Source of the DNA: Treponema sp. UBA3862
GTDB taxonomy: Bacteria > Spirochaetota > Spirochaetia > Treponematales > Treponemataceae
Reading direction: 5' to 3'
DNA length: 64,000 nt
NCBI GenBank assembly: GCA_002392405.1
Contig: DGGY01000041.1
Location: 62,001-126,000, forward strand
Below are positions 23,967 through 32,017 of this stretch, piece after piece. The notes beneath the pieces were generated by a model, which was not told the DNA's origin, searched no databases, and saw nothing but the letters and a program-made list of their open reading frames with translations. A program made the position numbers and the translations under genes. The stretch's first letter is position 1, and each line of letters begins with the position of its first letter.

Positions 23967-25622
23967 TTACTTTAAGTTGATGATTGATTTATCATAATCA
24001 CTCGGCGGAACATATCCCATGAGTTCAATCAATGTGCTAGGCCAGCTGGAGATTCCAAGGCCGCTGTTAAGCTCAAGCTCATATTCACCCTTGTATTCAG
24101 GGTCATAGATAATTCCCGGAACAGGGTTCAATGAGTGAGATGTCTTTGGCTTTGGTTCTCCGTCAGCACCGAGAGCAACAGTTCCGTCTTTTTTGTGCTC
24201 GTACATATCGTCTGAGTTTCCGTGGTCTGCTGTAAGACAGAGGATTCCACCTGCTTCGTCGATTGCAGCCTTAAGGCGTCCCAGCTGAAGGTCCATTCCT
24301 TCCATTGAACATACTACTGCGTTGAATACGCCTGTGTGTCCTACCATATCTCCGTTAGGATAGTTCAGGCGGATGTGGTCATATTTTCCGCTTTTGATTG
24401 CTTCAATTACTTTGTCTGTAATTTCAGCGCACTTCATCCACGGACGCTGTTCAAAAGGAACAACATCTGACGGAACTTCAACGTATGTTTCAAGATTTTT
24501 GTCGAATTCGCCCGGGCGGTTTCCGTTAAAGAAGTAAGTAACGTGACCGTATTTCTGGGTTTCAGAAATTGCCATAAGGTGAACGCCTGTCTTTGTAAGG
24601 TATTCACCCATTGTGCGGTCAATGCTTGGCGGGTTTACAAGGAACTGACGCGGCTTGTGATTGTCACCGTCGTATTCCATCATGCCTGCGTATTCAACAG
24701 CCGGGCGGCGTACGCGGTCAAAATGAGGGAAGTTGTCTTCTTCGAAGGCAGCTGTAATTTCAAGAGAGCGGTCACCGCGGAAGTTAAAGAAGATTACAGA
24801 GTCGCCGTCCACTACCGGGCCTACAGGCTTTCCGTCTTTTGCAACGACAAATTCGTGCATATCCTGGTCCAGAAGTCCTGCATTTTCCTTACGGTATGTA
24901 TTGATAGCCTCAGTAGCGCTTGCAAACTGGCGGCCGTCAGCTAAAACATGGGCGTGCCAGCCGCGCTCTACCATAGACCAGTCTGCACCGTAGCGGTCCA
25001 TGGTAATGTACATACGGCCGCCGCCGGAAGCTATTCTGTAATCAGCATCGCTGAAGTCAGCAAGGAATTTTTCAAGAGGTTCAAAATATTCAAGGGCGCT
25101 TGTGGGAGGAACGTCGCGGCCGTCAAGAAGAGCGTGAACGCGGAGTGTTTTTACTCCTTCCTTGTGAGCCTGAGTAATCATGGCCTTAAGGTGGTCAATG
25201 TGTGAGTGAACGTTTCCGTCAGAAACAAGGCCAATAAGATGGAAAGCAGAATTCTTATCCTTTACATTCTTAACAAGCTTTTTCCATACAGGGCCTTCAA
25301 ACATGCTGCCTGAAGAAATGGATTCACCTACAAGCTTGGCACCCTGGGCAAACACACGGCCGCAGCCCATGGCATTGTGACCAACTTCAGAGTTACCCAT
25401 GTCATCGTCGCTTGGAAGACCTACGGCTGTTCCGTGAGCCTTAAGCTGTGTGTGAGGACAGTTTTTTGTGAACCAGTCCAGGTACTTCATTTTTGAAGCC
25501 TTAACTGCATCCCCTTCTTCATATTTTCCGTATCCGACACCGTCCATGATAACGAGGACAACAGGACCACGGCGGCCCTTCCAGTTCGGATTTTTTGTAA
25601 GTGCGTGCATTGTATCTGCCAT
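23967..25622 (-). CDS. gpmI: 2,3-bisphosphoglycerate-independent phosphoglycerate mutase
   Basis: 551 residues, slightly longer than the usual 510-550 of this Mn-dependent glycolytic enzyme, which interconverts 3- and 2-phosphoglycerate. Alkaline-phosphatase-superfamily motifs: VVLVIMDGVGYG near residue 22 (metal Asp), DDDMGNSEVGHNAMGCGR with the phosphorylated Ser, SDGNVHSHIDHLKAMI, HALLDGRDVPPTSA, and the late metal site CLTADHGNSDDMYE with TSHSLNPVPGII. It has its own terminator. The 15-base gap to the downstream lipoprotein gene and their shared strand come with the stop of that gene on the upstream side, so gpmI may be read from the purE/inhibitor direction. Confidence 0.97.
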   Translation of the reverse strand: MADTMHALTKNPNWKGRRGPVVLVIMDGVGYGKYEEGDAVKASKMKYLDWFTKNCPHTQLKAHGTAVGLPSDDDMGNSEVGHNAMGCGRVFAQGAKLVGESISSGSMFEGPVWKKLVKNVKDKNSAFHLIGLVSDGNVHSHIDHLKAMITQAHKEGVKTLRVHALLDGRDVPPTSALEYFEPLEKFLADFSDADYRIASGGGRMYITMDRYGADWSMVERGWHAHVLADGRQFASATEAINTYRKENAGLLDQDMHEFVVAKDGKPVGPVVDGDSVIFFNFRGDRSLEITAAFEEDNFPHFDRVRRPAVEYAGMMEYDGDNHKPRQFLVNPPSIDRTMGEYLTKTGVHLMAISETQKYGHVTYFFNGNRPGEFDKNLETYVEVPSDVVPFEQRPWMKCAEITDKVIEAIKSGKYDHIRLNYPNGDMVGHTGVFNAVVCSMEGMDLQLGRLKAAIDEAGGILCLTADHGNSDDMYEHKKDGTVALGADGEPKPKTSHSLNPVPGIIYDPEYKGEYELELNSGLGISSWPSTLIELMGYVPPSDYDKSIINLK

Positions 25623-25631
25623 TTATATCTC

Positions 25632-26036
25632 CTATTCCCAGGAAACCAGTTCAAGGCCTGTTGAAAGGTCCTGGGCAACTGTTACTTTGTATGTTCTTTT
25701 TGCTGAAGGCGAAGAATTTGCCCTTGCATATGAGAAATTAACTTCTGTTTCTCCTGCTTTTTTTCCTTTCAGAATAAAATAATGCACCCCGCCTGCTCCC
25801 ACGATTCCGTTTTCTGCAGAGGCAGCAACGTATTCATTTGAAGAAAGTTCTGCAACAGAAGAGTCTTTTACAGAACAGCTCCATAAATAGCCGGTGGAAG
25901 GATTAGATGAAAGAACAACAAAAGCAACAGTTTTGTCTCCTTCTCCTGAAGAAGCGGCTGCAGGTGTTGAACCGCAGGAATTAAAACAGAGCACACTCAG
26001 TGCAAAAAACAGACTTAAAATAAGACTTTTTTTCAT
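25632..26036 (-). CDS. Chagasin-like (I42 family) cysteine-protease inhibitor lipoprotein
   Basis: 134 residues. MKKSLILSLFFALSVLCFNSC is a lipoprotein signal peptide. The mature part has two of the three I42 binding loops: SSNPSTGYLW (the NPTTGY loop) and GIVGAGGVHYFILKGKKAGE (the GxGG loop); the third loop, usually RPW, is less clear (YARANSSPSAKRTY). I42 proteins inhibit papain-like proteases, either the host's or the cell's own. It lies 9 nt upstream of gpmI on the same strand, but functional linkage is unlikely. A papain/transglutaminase-like protein at 1201-2772 is a conceivable distant target (speculative). Confidence 0.75.
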   Translation of the reverse strand: MKKSLILSLFFALSVLCFNSCGSTPAAASSGEGDKTVAFVVLSSNPSTGYLWSCSVKDSSVAELSSNEYVAASAENGIVGAGGVHYFILKGKKAGETEVNFSYARANSSPSAKRTYKVTVAQDLSTGLELVSWE

Positions 26037-26062
26037 TTTTTTTCTCCGAATATTTTAGTAAA

Positions 26063-26135
26063 GCGTCAGGGCCTGGAGGGGCGCGAAGCGGCCACCGCGA
26101 GAATGGCAAGGCCCGGCCGCCACAGGCGGAGACGC
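26063..26135. repeat. Intergenic repeat R1, copy c (73 bp)
   Basis: Starts GCGTCAGGGCCTGGAGGGG and ends GGCGGAGACGC. The terminal pair is GCGTC/GACGC, and a CCGCC-ACA-GGCGG hairpin follows the CCCGG block. It lies between purE and the inhibitor gene. A T-run after the right end on the plus strand is near the purE stop. Confidence 0.8.
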
Positions 26136-26141
26136 CTTTTT

Positions 26142-26639
26142 TTATAATTCTACATTCAGACCGGAAGCAGCGGCATCATCAGCCAGTTTTTTGCGGAATG
26201 CAGAAAGCTTTTCCTTTAATTCCGGATATTTGATTGAAAGAATCTGAGCTGCAAGATATGCGGCATTTTTTGAAGAATTGATTCCCACTGTTGCAACCGG
26301 AATCTGAGGCGGCATCTGCACAATTGAAAGAAGTGCGTCCATTCCCCCAAGACCGTTTGAAACTCCAGGATTAACGCATTCAAGGGGAACTCCGATTACC
26401 GGAAGAGTGGTAGCTCCTGCAATAACCCCCGGCAGAGCGGCTGCAAGACCTGCCCCTGCGATGATAACTTCATAACCTTCGTCTTCTACCTGCTTTACTG
26501 TTTTGTGAAGAAGTTCTCCTGCACGGTGAGCAGAAAGGATGAAGGCTTTATACTCAATGCCGAATTCCTTAAGAACGTCGGCAGCCTTTTTCATTGTAGC
26601 GGTGTCAGATTTTGACCCGAAAAATACTGCAACTTTCAT
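26142..26639 (-). CDS. purE: 5-(carboxyamino)imidazole ribonucleotide mutase / AIR carboxylase, probably class II
   Basis: 165 residues from ATG 26639 (MKVAVFFGSKSDTATMKKAA), which follows AGAGGAAAA; the open frame upstream has no better start. PurE converts AIR or N5-CAIR to CAIR. The core motifs are FGSKSDTATMKKA, FILSAHRAGELLHKTVKQVE and IIAGAGLAAALPGVIAGATT. The GLAAALPGV and VGINSSKNAAYLAAQIL sequences are like the Treponema denticola enzyme, which is known to use AIR and CO2 directly (class II), not the class I GGAAHLPG form. No purK is seen in this window, which fits. The class call is inference from motif form. Confidence 0.9.
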   Translation of the reverse strand: MKVAVFFGSKSDTATMKKAADVLKEFGIEYKAFILSAHRAGELLHKTVKQVEDEGYEVIIAGAGLAAALPGVIAGATTLPVIGVPLECVNPGVSNGLGGMDALLSIVQMPPQIPVATVGINSSKNAAYLAAQILSIKYPELKEKLSAFRKKLADDAAASGLNVEL

Positions 26640-26767
26640 AGTTTTTCCTCTGCCGGTATTGTAGCGGAAAAGAAAAAAAAACAAAAGTAGAAGTAAATAT
26701 TATGGAAAAATCTGATAAAGTATCTCCCATTAAAAATAAAAAATTTTTCCCCGCCATAAAAATTCCA

Positions 26768-26776
26768 TGGTAAAAT
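26768..26776 (+). promoter_or_regulatory. Extended -10 promoter giving a likely leaderless nudC mRNA
   Basis: TGG followed by TAAAAT (26771-26776) makes an extended -10 box. ATG 26783 begins 6 nt after it, about where transcription should start, and there is no Shine-Dalgarno sequence. Confidence 0.55.
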
Positions 26777-26782
26777 AATTAT

Positions 26783-27577
26783 ATGGCCCTTGTTTCAAAA
26801 AAACTAAGTCACTTTCTCGGCAGTCACTTTATTTTCTCAGGTAACAGCATTATTGTGCAGGGGGAAGACAATTCCCTTCCGGACGAGCTTGTTTTAAAAA
26901 AATGCTTTGACCTGCATGTTGCCGCAGACTGGTTTAATGACGAAGAATACAACTTTACCGCAGTTGAACTTGAAAGGGACTGTCCTGTTCCTGCAGGATG
27001 TTCTGAAATTCCTTTAAGGCAGTTTTTCTGGGAAAACACAGAAAAAAGTGACTTTGTAAAAAAAGCCGCACGGGCAAAATGTCTTTTGAATTTCAGGCGG
27101 GACAAACGCTTCTGCTCTTTTTGCGGAAAACCCCTGAAAGACGATTCTCTTTTTACTGCAAGAACCTGCACCTTCTGCAAAAAGCAGTTTTTCCCCCAGC
27201 TTGAACCTGCCGTAATTGTCCTTATCCACAAAGAGGATAAAATTCTTCTTGCCCGTCACAAAAACAGAAGTGACGGCGTTTACAGCTGCATTGCAGGTTT
27301 TGTTGAAGCCGGCGAAACAATTGAAGAGACCGTTGTAAGGGAAATAAAGGAAGAAACAGGTCTCACCGTTAAAAACATCCGCTATGCCGGAAGTCAGGCA
27401 TGGCCCTTCCCCGATCAGCTCATGCTGGCCTTTGAATGCGAATGGGAAAGGGGAGAAATAAAAATCCAGGAGGAAGAACTGTCTGACGCACAGTGGTTTG
27501 ACAGAAAAAACCTTCCTCCCCTGCCGAATCCCGGCTCTGTTGCATATAATTTAATCCACAGCATGTGGAATAAATAA
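26783..27577 (+). CDS. nudC: NADH pyrophosphatase (NudC-type Nudix hydrolase)
   Basis: 264 residues, the normal length. Residues about 110-135 hold a zinc ribbon (FCSFCGKPL and RTCTFCKKQFFPQ). The Nudix box lies in GFVEAGETIEETVVREIKEE plus TGL, matching G-x5-E-x7-R-E-U-x-E-E-x-G-U. Downstream comes SQAWPFPDQLM, the NudC-specific SQPWPFPxS motif with Pro replaced by Ala. NudC hydrolyses NAD(H) and removes NAD caps from RNA. It lies 10 nt upstream of a small membrane protein gene on the same strand. The ATG immediately follows a -10 element, so the message may be leaderless. Confidence 0.93.
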   Translation: MALVSKKLSHFLGSHFIFSGNSIIVQGEDNSLPDELVLKKCFDLHVAADWFNDEEYNFTAVELERDCPVPAGCSEIPLRQFFWENTEKSDFVKKAARAKCLLNFRRDKRFCSFCGKPLKDDSLFTARTCTFCKKQFFPQLEPAVIVLIHKEDKILLARHKNRSDGVYSCIAGFVEAGETIEETVVREIKEETGLTVKNIRYAGSQAWPFPDQLMLAFECEWERGEIKIQEEELSDAQWFDRKNLPPLPNPGSVAYNLIHSMWNK

Positions 27578-27587
27578 GGAGAAAAAA

Positions 27588-27824
27588 ATGTTGGTTTCAA
27601 TTCTTTTGACAATTCTTATCGGTGCCTTAATCGGCTGGCTTGCAAGCCTTTTTATGGGTGGCAGCGCAAGTTTCCTCGTTTACTGTATCGTAGGTATTGT
27701 AGGCTCATTAATCGGCGGTGTAATTACTTCGCTTTTAAAGATTAAGGGAGGACTTCTGGTACAGATTATTTTCGGTGTCATCGGTTCGTGTATCCTGATT
27801 GCACTTCTCCGTGCATTCGCCTGA
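27588..27824 (+). CDS. GlsB/YeaQ/YmgE-family small membrane protein
   Basis: 78 residues, almost all hydrophobic, in three membrane segments (about 4-20, 27-48, 55-76) with glycine-rich GALIGWLASLFMGG and GIVGSLIGGVITSLL, the signature of the transglycosylase-associated protein family. Its role is unknown; relatives are general-stress membrane proteins. AAGGAG lies six to seven bases before ATG. It is probably co-transcribed with nudC and ends at a strong terminator. Confidence 0.9.
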   Translation: MLVSILLTILIGALIGWLASLFMGGSASFLVYCIVGIVGSLIGGVITSLLKIKGGLLVQIIFGVIGSCILIALLRAFA

Positions 27825-27847
27825 TAAGACAGTCACTTTCTGATCCT

Positions 27848-27882
27848 GCCCCGGCTGAAAAAACAGTCCGGGGCTTTTTTTT
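27848..27882 (+). terminator. Terminator after the nudC-yeaQ unit
   Basis: GCCCCGGCTG pairs with CAGTCCGGGGC (one bulge) around AAAAAA, followed by eight T. It lies 24 nt past the stop codon. Confidence 0.92.
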
Positions 27883-27925
27883 ATAAGTTTGACCTGAACA
27901 CTTCTTTCAAGTAAAATTAAAAAAC

Positions 27926-28038
27926 GCGTCAGGGACTGGAGGGGTGAGCGGAGCGAAAACGCACCCCCGGTGCGGTCGAAGGCGAAAGCCGGAGCCCCGC
28001 AAGGCCCGGCCCACTGCTTTTTAAGCAGGGGGAGACGC
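27926..28038. repeat. Intergenic repeat R1, copy d (113 bp)
   Basis: Begins GCGTCAGGGACTGGAGGGG and ends GGGGGAGACGC, so the ends pair as GCGTC/GACGC. The conserved block GCAAGGCCCGGCC is followed by a CTGCTT/AAGCAG hairpin. It ends 28 nt before the S1-protein start and so is probably part of its leader. Confidence 0.85.
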
Positions 28039-28065
28039 CTGAAAAAAAATGGAGAATTAAAAAGG

Positions 28066-29175
28066 ATGACTGGTTTTGATATTGGTGAAGAAATAGAAAC
28101 TTCTGTTGTGCAGGTTTCAAATGATACTGTTTTTATTGACCTGGGACTTAAAAGCGAAGGTTTTGTGGACAAGAGTGAATTCTGTGACGAAGAAGGAAAG
28201 TGCAGCGTAAAGGAAGGAGACAGAATAAAAGTCTATTTCGTGGGCTCTAGCGGCGATGACCTTCACTTTACAACTAAAATTAAAGGAGAAAACGCAGGCA
28301 GCGAAGTTCTGGAAAATGCTTTTTCAGGCGGACTTCCTGTTGAAGGTCATGTTGAAAAAGAAATCAAGGGGGGCTTTGAAGTTAAAATCGGCTCTGCCCG
28401 GGCTTTCTGCCCTTACAGCCAGATGGGTTACAAAAACCGTCTTGAACCCTCTGAATATATTGGAAGGACTTTAAGTTTTTTAATCACTGAATATAAAAAC
28501 GAAGGCAAAAACATTATTATCTCAAACCGCCGTTTTGAAGAACAGAAGGAAATGGAAAAAGTTAATTCACTTTCCTCTTCTTTAAGCGAAGGTTCTATGG
28601 TAAAGGGAATTGTAAAATCAATTCAGTCATACGGAGCTTTTGTTGACATCAATGGTTTTCAGGCCCTGCTTCCTGTTTCTGAAATAAGCCATCAGAGAAT
28701 CGAAAAAATCGAAGACTTTTTATCTGCAGGTCAGGTAATCGAGGCCAAAGTAATCAGGGCAGACTGGAACAGCGCCCACCCGGACCGCTCAAAAGTAAGT
28801 TTAAGCTTAAAGGCCCTGGAAAAAGATCCATGGGAAAGCCTTGCTGACAGCCTTAAGGCCGGGGATAAAATCAGCGGAAAAATCGTAAGGATTGCAGGTT
28901 TTGGTCTTTTTGTAAACTTAAAGCCTGGAATTGACGGGCTTGTTCATATTTCTGCCCTTAATGATGTAAGTACAACTACCAACTTAAGCAAAAAATACAG
29001 TATCGGTCAGGAATTTGATGTTGTAATCGAAAAAATTGACCTTAAAGAAAAAAGAATCTCCCTGGCTCCTGCAAGTTCTGTTGAACAGGATAAGGAAACT
29101 GCTTCATACATGGCAGGTCAGGATGACGACGAGGGAAATACATACAATCCTTTTGCTGCCCTCTTAAAAAAGTAA
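28066..29175 (+). CDS. S1 RNA-binding domain protein (four S1 repeats)
   Basis: 369 residues from ATG 28066 (MTGFDIGEEIETSVVQVSND), with AAAAGG directly upstream; the longer open frame runs through a non-coding repeat. Four OB-fold S1 domains are visible at about 6-72, 83-150, 175-255 and 262-335. The third (VKGIVKSIQSYGAFVDINGF, ALLPVSEIS) and fourth (ISGKIVRIAGFGLFVNLKPG, GLVHISALN) are the most canonical. It is shorter than a true ribosomal protein S1, so it may be a paralogue acting in translation or RNA decay. The stop TAA is followed directly by the ATG of the pseudouridine synthase gene, implying coupling and a shared rRNA/ribosome role. Confidence 0.85.
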   Translation: MTGFDIGEEIETSVVQVSNDTVFIDLGLKSEGFVDKSEFCDEEGKCSVKEGDRIKVYFVGSSGDDLHFTTKIKGENAGSEVLENAFSGGLPVEGHVEKEIKGGFEVKIGSARAFCPYSQMGYKNRLEPSEYIGRTLSFLITEYKNEGKNIIISNRRFEEQKEMEKVNSLSSSLSEGSMVKGIVKSIQSYGAFVDINGFQALLPVSEISHQRIEKIEDFLSAGQVIEAKVIRADWNSAHPDRSKVSLSLKALEKDPWESLADSLKAGDKISGKIVRIAGFGLFVNLKPGIDGLVHISALNDVSTTTNLSKKYSIGQEFDVVIEKIDLKEKRISLAPASSVEQDKETASYMAGQDDDEGNTYNPFAALLKK

Positions 29176-30621
29176 ATGTTTCCTCCCTTTGACGAAAGCA
29201 AAGCTGCCCGTGTACTCTCTTCAGTTCTGTCCGGACTTGAAAACAATTCGATTGAACTGATACGGGAGGCAAAACTTTCTGATGAGAGGGACACCTCAGT
29301 GGTAATGCTGGGCGCCATGGTATGCGCCGCCAGCCCCATACAAAAAAAGGCCGGAAAGGAGGTCCTTCTCCTGACACTTTCAGGAATCAGCTGCCGCTTA
29401 AAGGGAAATCTGCCCGGAATCTTCGTTGAAAGCATTGTTTCCCAGAACCAGATTCTGAAAGCGCTCGAAAAAAACGACCGTGAAATCCACGAACTGACAG
29501 ACAGAATAAAGGCTCTTGAAGCCGGAGAATTTTCTGATACAGCAGACGAGGCTGACAGGGCCGGGGGCGCCCCTGCTGATGCAGAGCTCAAGAAACTCAA
29601 TGCTGCAGAGGACATTAAATCAGAAATTAAAGCACTCAAAAAACACCGGACAGTTTTGTGCGACGAATCCCTGCGGAACGTTTTTAACGAATATGTCTTT
29701 ACCCGCTTTGACGGCAGGCAGATAAGAATGATGGATATCCTTAAAAAACTTCCCCCTACAGGAACAGGGGACTGCTGCGCTCCAAAGCTTTTAAATTATG
29801 CCTTTAGAAACGGTCTTACTCCCCTTTCAATGGCTGAAACAAAACTTAACTTTACCCTCATAAACAAAAAAGGAAAAATCGACCGCTGCAAAAACCTTCC
29901 CCTCATTCCTCCCTGCGACATCCGCTGCCAGCTGATTCTTCCCCACATACTGGGGCTTGAAATTTTATACCGGGACGAATACATAATCGTTGTGAACAAG
30001 CAGAGCGGACTTTTAAGCGTTCCCGGCCGTGGACCTGAAAAACAGGACTGCATCGTAAACCGGGTCCGGCGCCTTTTCCCTGCCTGCATTGAACAGCCTT
30101 CCGTTCACCGCCTCGACATGGAAACAAGCGGGCTTTTAGTCCTGGCCTTTACAAAAGAAGCCCACAGGGAACTTAACCGCCAGTTTGAAAATAAGGAAGT
30201 TTCAAAAAAATACAGCGCCCTTATAGACGGAGTTCTTGCAAAAAAAGGAATCGCCCCGCACGGCACCATGGAACTTTTTTTCCGCGTAGACCTTGATAAC
30301 CGGCCCCACCAGATATGGGACAGACAGTACGGCAAAAACGCAGTAACAGAATGGAAGATTGAAAACGTGGAATACTACACTGCCCCGGACAAAAAGCGCC
30401 GCCCCGTAACCCGCGTTACTTTCATTCCCCACACGGGACGCACACACCAGCTCAGGCTTGCCGCCGCTGACAGTCACGGTTTTGGCTGCCCGATTATAGG
30501 CGACAGTCTTTACGGTAAATGCGAAGAGGGCGAAAGGCTTTTACTCCACGCAACGGATTTAACCTTTACCCACCCTGTCACACAAAAAAAAATGAGCTTT
30601 CACTCGGAAAGCCCATTCTAA
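29176..30621 (+). CDS. RluA-family RNA pseudouridine synthase with long N-terminal extension
   Basis: 481 residues. The C-terminal half is the RluA catalytic domain: YRDEYIIVVNKQSGLLSVPG, the active-site motif VHRLDMETSGLLVLAFTKEA containing the catalytic Asp, VSKKYSALIDG, and TGRTHQLRLAAA with GCPIIGDSLYG. It isomerises uridine in rRNA or tRNA; the exact site cannot be told. The first 255 residues include a coiled coil at about 100-155 (rich in KALEKNDREIHELTDRIKAL) and a less conserved domain found in the long proteobacterial-type subgroup. ATG follows the S1-protein stop with no gap (TAAATG). It converges on lysA with only 3 nt between stops. Confidence 0.88.
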   Translation: MFPPFDESKAARVLSSVLSGLENNSIELIREAKLSDERDTSVVMLGAMVCAASPIQKKAGKEVLLLTLSGISCRLKGNLPGIFVESIVSQNQILKALEKNDREIHELTDRIKALEAGEFSDTADEADRAGGAPADAELKKLNAAEDIKSEIKALKKHRTVLCDESLRNVFNEYVFTRFDGRQIRMMDILKKLPPTGTGDCCAPKLLNYAFRNGLTPLSMAETKLNFTLINKKGKIDRCKNLPLIPPCDIRCQLILPHILGLEILYRDEYIIVVNKQSGLLSVPGRGPEKQDCIVNRVRRLFPACIEQPSVHRLDMETSGLLVLAFTKEAHRELNRQFENKEVSKKYSALIDGVLAKKGIAPHGTMELFFRVDLDNRPHQIWDRQYGKNAVTEWKIENVEYYTAPDKKRRPVTRVTFIPHTGRTHQLRLAAADSHGFGCPIIGDSLYGKCEEGERLLLHATDLTFTHPVTQKKMSFHSESPF

Positions 30622-30624
30622 CTT

Positions 30625-31890
30625 TTAGTTAAACTTTTCCACGCCGTCTAAATCTAACGTCGCAAAAAGGTCATTTACAGTTTCACGGCGGCGGATTTCC
30701 ACAACCTTACCGTCTTCCCGCAGAAGAACCTCACCGCAGCGGAGTTTACCGTTGTAGTTAAAGCCCATTGCCCTTCCGTGAGCACCTGCATCATGAATGA
30801 TTACCAGATCCCCGATGTTAATTTCAGGAAGTTCACGCTGAACTGCAAATTTATCGCAGTTTTCACAGAGGCTTCCTACAACATCATAAACATGGTCGCA
30901 GGCTGCATCTTCTTTTCCGCTTACACTTACATGATGATAAGCACCGTACATTCCCGGTCTCATAAGGTCAGCCATACAGCTGTCCAGGCCGATGTATTCG
31001 CGGTAAATGTGTTTTTCATGGATTGCCTTTGCAACAAGCCAGCCGTAAGGACCTGTTATGGGCCGGCCGCACTCCCAGTAAATTCCCAGAGGGTCAAGAC
31101 CTGCAGGTACGATTGTCCTGTCATATTCTGCACGGATTTTCTCTGCTACTTCATCGTAATCAACTGCTTTCTGGTCAGGCTTATATGGAATACCAAGTCC
31201 GCCGCCAAGGTCAACAAAGTCAATTCTTACGCCAGTCTTTTCCTTTACTTCAACAGCAAGTTCAAAAACGAGTTTTGCAGTATCAGCAAAAAAATCAGGG
31301 TTAAGTTCATTTGAAGCAACCATTGTATGAAGGCCGAATCTTTTAACGCCCTTCTCCTTTGCAATCCTGTAGGCTTCAATCATCTGTTCACGGGTAAGAC
31401 CGTACTTTGCCTCTTCAGGCTTTCCGATGATTGAGTTGCATCCGTGTTTTGCAGGACCCGGATTGTAACGGAAACAGATAGTATCAGGAAGGCGGCCCAG
31501 AGTTTTTTCAAGGAATTCTATGTGGGTAAAATCATCAAGATTGATTATGTTTCCGTTGGCATAGGCATATCTGAATTCTTCTGCCGGAGTTTCGTTTGAT
31601 GTAAAAATCACCCTGTCTTTTTTAATACCGGCAATTTCACTGAGCATAAGTTCAGGAAGACTTGAACAGTCAGTTCCGCAGCCCTCTTCAGCCAGAATCT
31701 TTAAAATATAGGGATTAGGACATGCCTTTACGGCAAAGTGCTCGCGGAATTCAGGGAAAATTGAAAAAGCCTTTGTAAAGCGGCGCATATTCTCCCTGAT
31801 TCCCTTTTCGTCATAGAGATAAAAAGGTGTAGGATAAGTCTTTGTAAAAGCAGTCAGCTGTTCGTGTGTAAGGGGGAATGTTTTTTTCAT
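30625..31890 (-). CDS. lysA: Diaminopimelate decarboxylase
   Basis: 421 residues. A PLP enzyme of the alanine-racemase-like fold that makes L-lysine from meso-diaminopimelate. Motifs: PTPFYLYDEKGIRENMRRF near the start, HFAVKACPNPYILKIL with the PLP-binding Lys, GLHTMVAS, FVDLGGGLGIPYKP (phosphate loop), ECGRPITGPYG and VGSLCENCDKFAVQRELPE with the Cys of the second active site. The start has AAGGAAAAAATA before ATG. It lies downstream of dapA and asd on the same strand, separated from asd by repeat R1 copy e, so all three may form one lysine/cell-wall unit. It could alternatively act on a related substrate such as carboxynorspermidine, but the Cys/Asp motif favours DAP. Confidence 0.88.
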   Translation of the reverse strand: MKKTFPLTHEQLTAFTKTYPTPFYLYDEKGIRENMRRFTKAFSIFPEFREHFAVKACPNPYILKILAEEGCGTDCSSLPELMLSEIAGIKKDRVIFTSNETPAEEFRYAYANGNIINLDDFTHIEFLEKTLGRLPDTICFRYNPGPAKHGCNSIIGKPEEAKYGLTREQMIEAYRIAKEKGVKRFGLHTMVASNELNPDFFADTAKLVFELAVEVKEKTGVRIDFVDLGGGLGIPYKPDQKAVDYDEVAEKIRAEYDRTIVPAGLDPLGIYWECGRPITGPYGWLVAKAIHEKHIYREYIGLDSCMADLMRPGMYGAYHHVSVSGKEDAACDHVYDVVGSLCENCDKFAVQRELPEINIGDLVIIHDAGAHGRAMGFNYNGKLRCGEVLLREDGKVVEIRRRETVNDLFATLDLDGVEKFN

Positions 31891-31910
31891 TATTTTTTCC
31901 TTCAGTTATC

Positions 31911-31978
31911 CGGGCGCCTCCCCCGCTTTATAAAGCGGGGGCCGGGCCTTGCGGGGTTTTCTTGTGAAAACCCGCAGT
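31911..31978. repeat. Intergenic repeat R1, copy e (inverted, partly degraded)
   Basis: On the minus strand it reads GCAAGGCCCGGCC, then a perfect CCCCCGCTTT/AAAGCGGGGG hairpin, then GGAGGCGC. It carries a second hairpin GCGGGTTTTC/GAAAACCCCGC. The GTC end found in copies a-d is not recognisable. It lies between asd and lysA. Confidence 0.7.
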
Positions 31979-32017
31979 TTTTCTCAGTCAGTACAAAACG
32001 CCATCCATGGCTAACTG

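Noticed and set aside
4650..26140. Purine riboswitch or shared operator before purN, purM or purE
   Set aside because: No guanine/adenine aptamer core or common palindrome was seen in the three upstream regions.
27970..28065. N-terminal extension of the S1 protein
   Set aside because: These codons lie in repeat R1 copy d; ATG 28066 has its own AAAAGG site and starts the S1 fold.
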